Shown: in pieces, positions 13,298 to 16,953 of the stretch | Numbering within the stretch: position 1 is the first letter of the stretch | Layout: each line of letters starts with the position of its first letter | Assembly (NCBI GenBank): GCA_017743585.1 | Contig: JAGHYP010000022.1 | Coordinates: 1-16,953 of the forward strand | DNA from: Chloroflexota bacterium | GTDB taxonomy: Bacteria; Chloroflexota; Anaerolineae; Aggregatilineales; UBA2796 | Direction of reading: 5' to 3' | DNA length: 16,953 nt | The notes under the pieces: generated by a model | What the model saw: the letters and a program-made list of their open reading frames with translations, nothing else | Told to the model about the DNA's origin: nothing | The model's database searches: none | Translations under genes and position numbers: made by a program

Positions 13298-13699
13298 CTA
13301 GGGTAAGTTTCGATTGCGCCGCGATTGTAGCGCGTTTTGATATCCTCTCAAGCGAGAGAGTGAAAGCACGCCGCCACAATCGAGCCACCAAGGGCTCTCG
13401 CGATTAGGTGATCCCACTCCCTCTTGCATCAGGCAGGCATCGTCAGAAGTTCGCTGATTCAATTGCAGCTCGACCGCTTGCAGATTCTCTGAAACATAGG
13501 CGTGTCAGAAGCAAGCCGAGCCAATGCCGTTGCCGATCCGCTTGGCGAGATCGGGCTCGCACTTGTGACGCCTAAGCAGCCGCGCCAATGGGCTGATAGG
13601 GTAAATGAAGGCAGGGCGGCACTCGGCAATGTAGGGAGTTATGCGCTTGGATGATTGGCTCGGCCTTTCAACATGGCTCGCCTTGACAAGCGCCTGAGT
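13298..13699 (-). pseudogene. Possible decayed coding remnant in the 478-base gap
   Basis: In the gap between pgeF and the response regulator, one minus-strand frame is open for about 134 codons, apart from a single TGA (13507-13505). The half before the stop reads protein-like (YPISPLARLLRRHKCEPD, then DLAKRIGNGIGSACF) and by hand count has about 70% G+C at third positions. The half after it includes MQEGVGSPNRESPWWLDCGG from an ATG at 13429. No proper start precedes the first half, and I recognise no family. It overlaps both flanking candidate promoters. It could be a gene relic, a short genome repeat, or chance openness. Confidence 0.3.
13324..13351 (-). promoter_or_regulatory. Candidate promoter of the pgeF operon
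   Basis: On the minus strand TTGAGA (13351-13346) and TACAAT (13329-13324) are 16 bases apart, about 40 bases before the pgeF ATG. CGATTG occurs twice at 11-base spacing (13311-13316, 13322-13327), touching the -10; this spacing could suit a dimeric regulator. Confidence 0.5.
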
Positions 13700-13711
13700 T
13701 TATCATTCAAT
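13683..13711 (+). promoter_or_regulatory. Candidate promoter of the response-regulator gene
   Basis: A perfect TTGACA (13683-13688) lies 17 bases before TTCAAT (13706-13711). Transcription would start near 13718, which places the ATG at 13710 inside the promoter and favours the start at 13764. AGCGT-ACAA-ACGCT (13713-13726) forms a small inverted repeat at the predicted start point. Confidence 0.5.
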
Positions 13712-13763
13712 GAGCGTACAAACGCTTTTGCGGCTTGTTTTTCGCCAGAACAGAAAGCGCGCT

Positions 13764-14459
13764 ATGGCTGTCAAGGTCTTGATTGTGGAAGATGACGCCG
13801 AGATGAACCGTCTGCTGCAGCTCGATCTGAAGCAGCACGGTTACGAGGCGATCTCGGCGACCAACGGCTTGGAAGGGCTGCGCATGTTTCACAACCAGCG
13901 CCCGAACTTGGTCGTGCTGGATGTCTCGCTGCCGATGATGGACGGTTTGACGGTCTGCCAGCGCATTCGCGAGCTTTCCAACGTCCCGATCTTGATCATG
14001 ACTGCGACTGCGATCACGGAAGAGGATATCGCGCACGGTCTGAATTTGGGCGCTGATGAATACATGCTCAAGCCAATCCGCAACTTGGAGTTCCATGCGC
14101 GCGTGCGCGCTCTGCTGCGCCGTGCCTCGCGCGATGAAGAGGCTTCACAATCGGTCGCCTATAGCGATGACTACTTGACTGTAGATATCAACGCGCGCCG
14201 AGTCTGGGTGAACGGGCAAGAGATACGCCTGACGCCAACTGAATTCAAGCTGCTCGCCGTTTTGGTCAAGCATCGCGGTCGCGTGCTGACCTTCGGCGAA
14301 TTGCTGGAGCAGGTCTGGGGGCCGGAGTATCGCTCGGAGCATCACTACCCGCGCATCTACGTCTCGCACTTGCGTCGCAAGATCGAGCCCGATCCGAAAG
14401 CGCCGACTTATATCCAGAGCGAGTATGGCATCGGCTACCGCTTCACAGGCAGGCAATGA
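13764..14459 (+). CDS. OmpR/PhoB-family response regulator
   Basis: This 231-residue two-domain regulator has a receiver domain at 1-120 with the acid pair Asp10/Asp11, phospho-acceptor Asp53 (VVLDVSLPMMDG), Thr80 and Lys103 (DEYMLKP). A C-terminal winged helix at about 130-230 has the usual features (IRLTPTEFKLLAVLVKHRG, YVSHLRRKIE, YGIGYRF). It should bind DNA as a dimer when phosphorylated. I start it at 13764, where the receiver fold begins; an in-frame ATG at 13710 would add 18 basic residues but overlaps the likely -10 box. No histidine kinase is adjacent, so it is an orphan here. The next gene, thrC, begins 92 bases later. Confidence 0.93.
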   Translation: MAVKVLIVEDDAEMNRLLQLDLKQHGYEAISATNGLEGLRMFHNQRPNLVVLDVSLPMMDGLTVCQRIRELSNVPILIMTATAITEEDIAHGLNLGADEYMLKPIRNLEFHARVRALLRRASRDEEASQSVAYSDDYLTVDINARRVWVNGQEIRLTPTEFKLLAVLVKHRGRVLTFGELLEQVWGPEYRSEHHYPRIYVSHLRRKIEPDPKAPTYIQSEYGIGYRFTGRQ

Positions 14460-14498
14460 GCGATGCCCAGCCAGATTGCAGTGGTGAGTGATAATGCT

Positions 14499-14517
14499 CT
14501 TGACGCACACCTTGACG
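14499..14517 (+). repeat. CTTGACG direct repeat upstream of thrC
   Basis: CTTGACG occurs at 14499-14505 and 14511-14517, separated by CACAC (12-base period). A GGTGA/TCACC inverted repeat (14519-14523, 14530-14534) follows immediately. OmpR-family proteins bind 10-11 base direct repeats, so a regulator site is possible. The repeats could equally be alternative -35 elements, although no good -10 follows before the ATG. Confidence 0.35.
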
Positions 14518-14551
14518 TGGTGAGACGCGTCACCTGCCCTTGAGTGACCTT

Positions 14552-15823
14552 ATGACCAATCCTTTCCTGACTCATTACCAGTGCGCCTTGTGCAACCGCG
14601 TCTACGCCTTGGACGCCGTCACCTACACTTGTCCGATATGCGGCGCAGTCGGCACACTGGATATGTGCTATGACTATGCCGCGCTGCGCCGCGCCGTGAG
14701 GCCCGATCAGCTCAGCGCGCTGAGCATGTGGCGCTACGCGCCGCTCTTGCCCGTGAGCGAGCCCGCCTACTTTCCGCCGCTGCACGTCGGCTGGACGCCG
14801 CTGATCGCCGCGCCGCGCCTTGCCAAGTCGCTCGGCTTGCGCGCCTTATGGCTCAAAGACGACTCGCGCAATCCAACGGGCTCGCTCAAAGATCGCGCCA
14901 GTGCAATGGTCGTGGCCCGTGCGCAGCAGCTAGACGTCAAGGTCATCACAACGGCGAGCACAGGCAACGCCGCCGCCGCCTTAGCGGGCATGTGCGCGAG
15001 CGTTGGCATCAAAGCGGTCATTTTTGTGCCTGCCAAAGCGCCGCCTGCCAAAATCGCGCAACTCTTGGTCTACGGCGCGACTGTCCTGCTGGTAGATGGC
15101 ACATATGACGACGCTTACGCGCTCAGCGTGCAGGCGAGCGCCACCTATAACTGGTATTGCCGCAACACAGGCATGAATCCGTACACGACCGAGGGCAAGA
15201 AAACTGCCGCTTTTGAGCTATGCGAGCAATTGGCTTGGCGCGCTCCTGACGTGCTGATCGTGAGCGTTGGCGACGGCAACATCCTAGCCGGGCAGCATAA
15301 AGGCTTCCACGACCTACATCAGCTGGGCTGGATCGATCGCGTGCCGCGCCTGATCGGCGTGCAGGCGGCGGGCAGTGATAATCTAGTGCGCGCTTGGGAA
15401 AGCGGCCTAGCGGCGGACGCGATGCCGCGCGGCGGCACTGAGACGCTTGCCGATAGTATCTCGGCAGGCTTGCCCAGCGACCGCGCCAAGGCGTTGCGCG
15501 CTGTCCGCCAGACCAACGGTGCATTTGTGCGCGTGAGCGACGCTGAGATCCTCGCCGCCATCCCTGCGCTAGCGCGCGGCAGCGGCATCTTCGCCGAGCC
15601 CGCTTGCGCGGCCGCCTACGCAGGGCTGCTCAAAGCGCTTGAGTGCGGCATCGTGCGCGAGGGCGAGTCAGTGGCGCTCTTGATCACGGGCAGCGGCTTG
15701 AAGGATATCGGCAGCGCGATGCAGAGCGTGGCGGGCGAAGGCGGCTACACCATTGGACGCGATCCCGAGTCCATGCACGAGGCGGTCGCGCGCTTAGGGC
15801 TGCCGATCGGCGCGCCTTTTTGA
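14552..15823 (+). CDS. thrC: Threonine synthase (PLP-dependent)
   Basis: This 423-residue fold-type II PLP enzyme should convert O-phosphohomoserine to threonine. An N-terminal zinc-ribbon-like part (Cys11, Cys14, Cys27, Cys30) is seen in one threonine synthase class. The PLP lysine is Lys113 in NPTGSLKDRA. The phosphate cup is STGNAAAALAG, and the C-terminal LITGSGLKD is typical. I chose the ATG at 14552; an in-frame TTG at 14540 would add four residues but has no better ribosome site. Other threonine-pathway genes are not nearby. Related PLP enzymes (threonine dehydratase, cysteate synthase) are similar, but the whole pattern fits threonine synthase best. Confidence 0.92.
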   Translation: MTNPFLTHYQCALCNRVYALDAVTYTCPICGAVGTLDMCYDYAALRRAVRPDQLSALSMWRYAPLLPVSEPAYFPPLHVGWTPLIAAPRLAKSLGLRALWLKDDSRNPTGSLKDRASAMVVARAQQLDVKVITTASTGNAAAALAGMCASVGIKAVIFVPAKAPPAKIAQLLVYGATVLLVDGTYDDAYALSVQASATYNWYCRNTGMNPYTTEGKKTAAFELCEQLAWRAPDVLIVSVGDGNILAGQHKGFHDLHQLGWIDRVPRLIGVQAAGSDNLVRAWESGLAADAMPRGGTETLADSISAGLPSDRAKALRAVRQTNGAFVRVSDAEILAAIPALARGSGIFAEPACAAAYAGLLKALECGIVREGESVALLITGSGLKDIGSAMQSVAGEGGYTIGRDPESMHEAVARLGLPIGAPF

Positions 15824-15841
15824 TAAGATCCGTGTATTGCT

Positions 15842-15870
15842 TGCGAAAGAGGGCGCAATTTCTGCGAAAG
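15842..15870 (+). repeat. TGCGAAAG direct repeat in a 59-base gap
   Basis: TGCGAAAG lies at 15842-15849 and 15863-15870, exactly 21 bases apart (two helical turns), just before the gene at 15883. No convincing -10/-35 pair is seen in the gap. Confidence 0.4.
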
Positions 15871-15882
15871 GCAGTCTGAATC

Positions 15883-16479
15883 ATGCAAGGCGACGTGGCA
15901 ATTATCGAGGATGAGTCGCCGGGCGCTAGGCGATCATCGCGTAGCAGCGGCTCGTTCTTTGTCATTTTGATGCTCATCGGCGCTGCGCTGTTGTTCATCT
16001 ACAGCCTGTGGTTCGTCAACACGCACTCGCCTGTGGAAGAGCGCTTCAATCAGCGGCGGCGACCTTTGAAAGCGGATACGCCAGGCTACCTGATCTTGCG
16101 CGAGCGCGCTGGCGACTACCTGCGCACGGCGCTGAACTTGGGCACGCTCGACGCGACCGAAGGCAGGCGGCGCGGCGCCGCAGAATATGAGGTGGAAGGC
16201 AAGGCCGTGCGCTTGGAAGTGGAATACATCCCTGATGCCACGCCGACGCTTGAGATGGTCTTCGAAGGCTTCTTGGAGCGCGCCAATGGCACAGAGACCG
16301 CCAGCGTTCTAAAGCGTTTCCCAGAAGCGCGCACGCCGTACTATTTCGCCATCTTCTCAGGCTTCACTTACACTTATTACGAGTTCGGCTGGATCAATGG
16401 GAATTGGATTCTGCGCGCCTCTAGCCGCGAAGCAGGACAAGAGGCGCTCTTGAAGTTCGTCAACGGATACGTCTACTAG
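15883..16479 (+). CDS. Single-TM hypothetical protein with extracytoplasmic domain
   Basis: This 198-residue protein has a short acidic/basic N-terminus, one membrane helix (about residues 24-44, FFVILMLIGAALLFIYSLWF), and a soluble domain of about 150 residues. The domain contains charged and aromatic strands (RLEVEYIPD, FSGFTYTYYEFGWINGNW), suggesting a beta-rich fold outside the membrane. I do not recognise a family. It is 59 bases downstream of thrC on the same strand. Its TAG stop (16477-16479) shares CTAG with the stop of the convergent permease gene. Confidence 0.75.
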   Translation: MQGDVAIIEDESPGARRSSRSSGSFFVILMLIGAALLFIYSLWFVNTHSPVEERFNQRRRPLKADTPGYLILRERAGDYLRTALNLGTLDATEGRRRGAAEYEVEGKAVRLEVEYIPDATPTLEMVFEGFLERANGTETASVLKRFPEARTPYYFAIFSGFTYTYYEFGWINGNWILRASSREAGQEALLKFVNGYVY

Positions 16480-16953
16480 GCCGCGAGTCGGCGGGCCACA
16501 TCGTTAGCTGCCAGCAAGAGCAGCGTGAGCGTCGTGCCCGCCGAGAGAGCGACCCAAGGCGCTGTCCTGAAGATCAGCCGTCCCTCCGCAAGCATTGCGC
16601 CGAGCTCAGGCGCTGATGGATCGCCACCGAAGCCGAGAAAGTGCAGCGTCGCGGCGTTCAAGGCCGCCCAAGCCAACGCGACCACGCCTGCCGAGAGGGA
16701 CGTCGGCAGCGCGTTCGGCAGCACGTGCCGCCACAGCACGCCGAGCGGGCTCGCGCCGATTGCTCGCGCCGCCTCGATGTACGGCTGAGCGCGCACTTGG
16801 CGTGCTGCAGCGCGCACTAGGCGCAGATAGGCAGGCAAGCCGCTCAGCGACGCTGCGATAGCAATCTGCAGCGCGCCGCTCCCCGCCAAAGTCAGCACGC
16901 ACAGCGCGATCAGCAGACTCGGCAAGGCGAGCAGCGCGTCGCTCAGGCTGACG
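16476..16953 (-). CDS. ABC transporter permease, DppC/OppC type, N-terminus cut by window edge
   Basis: About 158 residues of the C-terminal part are visible, entering from the right edge (LSDALLALPSLLIAL...). The EAA loop typical of binding-protein-dependent permeases is present: EAARAIGASPLGVLWRHVLP, followed by NALPTSL. Several membrane helices, a LHFLGFGGDPSAPELGAML segment and a short C-terminus (NDVARRLAA) match dipeptide/oligopeptide/nickel permease C subunits. It pairs with a DppB-like permease and two ATPases, presumably beyond the edge. A TTG at 16925 is internal, not the start. The stop overlaps the convergent hypothetical gene by 4 bases. Confidence 0.88.
   Translation of the reverse strand, partial: VSLSDALLALPSLLIALCVLTLAGSGALQIAIAASLSGLPAYLRLVRAAARQVRAQPYIEAARAIGASPLGVLWRHVLPNALPTSLSAGVVALAWAALNAATLHFLGFGGDPSAPELGAMLAEGRLIFRTAPWVALSAGTTLTLLLLAANDVARRLAA

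Noticed and set aside
13502..13654. GTG-started 50-codon plus-strand frame in the intergenic gap
   Set aside because: It has no ribosome site and no recognisable features, and it overlaps the more coding-like minus-strand frame. It is too short to support.
13710..13763. Upstream ATG of the response regulator
   Set aside because: It lies inside the likely -10 element and would add a non-conserved basic extension before the receiver domain.
15809..15821. GGCGCGCC followed by five Ts as an intrinsic terminator at the end of thrC
   Set aside because: The palindrome has no loop and cannot form a stable stem. The T-run is partly coding (the final Phe codon).
1..16953. tRNA, rRNA, CRISPR array, insertion sequence or prophage
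   Set aside because: No cloverleaf-like segment, repeat-spacer pattern, transposase or integrase gene was found by reading both strands.

Overview
The window is GC-rich, tightly packed bacterial chromosome. Exported proteins carry long Pro/Thr linkers, and the gene set includes TPR plus PD40 propeller proteins, SH3b and CARDB domains. These features suggest a Chloroflexota-type bacterium (Anaerolineae-like). This is inferred from protein style alone, because no rRNA or other marker gene is present. I see no tRNA, rRNA, CRISPR array, insertion sequence or phage gene.

Left part (1-2171, minus strand): a two-TM protein with a Pro-rich tail, a small TPR-like membrane protein, and a larger TPR-TM-beta-propeller protein cut by the left edge. 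The last two share the same N-terminal module. Divergent from them (2253-4772, plus strand) is a compact operon nusB-tatA/B-tatC-lipoprotein, with overlapping or nearly touching genes. The lipoprotein carries an internally duplicated module.

Middle (4779-8396, minus strand): mutS followed by an Mrr-type nuclease gene, probably cotranscribed. Divergent from mutS is a 75-residue zinc-ribbon protein. Its stop codon lies inside a TATAAT box that probably drives the next gene, a secreted ABC-type solute-binding protein with SH3b and CARDB domains. That gene carries a one-base frameshift within the CARDB domain.

Right part: a minus-strand operon pgeF-yggS-glycosyltransferase (13285 to 10639), whose last gene overlaps the end of the binding-protein gene. 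After a 478-base gap that may hold a decayed coding remnant, the plus strand carries an orphan OmpR/PhoB-type response regulator, threonine synthase and a single-TM hypothetical protein. The last of these shares a CTAG stop with a convergent, truncated DppC-type permease at the right edge.

Most genes are housekeeping: transcription antitermination, protein export, mismatch repair, PLP homeostasis, peptidoglycan editing and threonine synthesis. I found no clearly new multi-gene system. The most notable items are the frameshifted SBP-SH3b-CARDB protein, the mutS-mrr pair, the lipoprotein with a duplicated unnamed module, the paralogous TPR membrane proteins, a strong stem-loop between the divergent operons at 2209-2235, and the possible remnant at 13298-13699. 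Three convergent gene pairs meet with overlaps or a 6-base gap and no visible intrinsic terminator.
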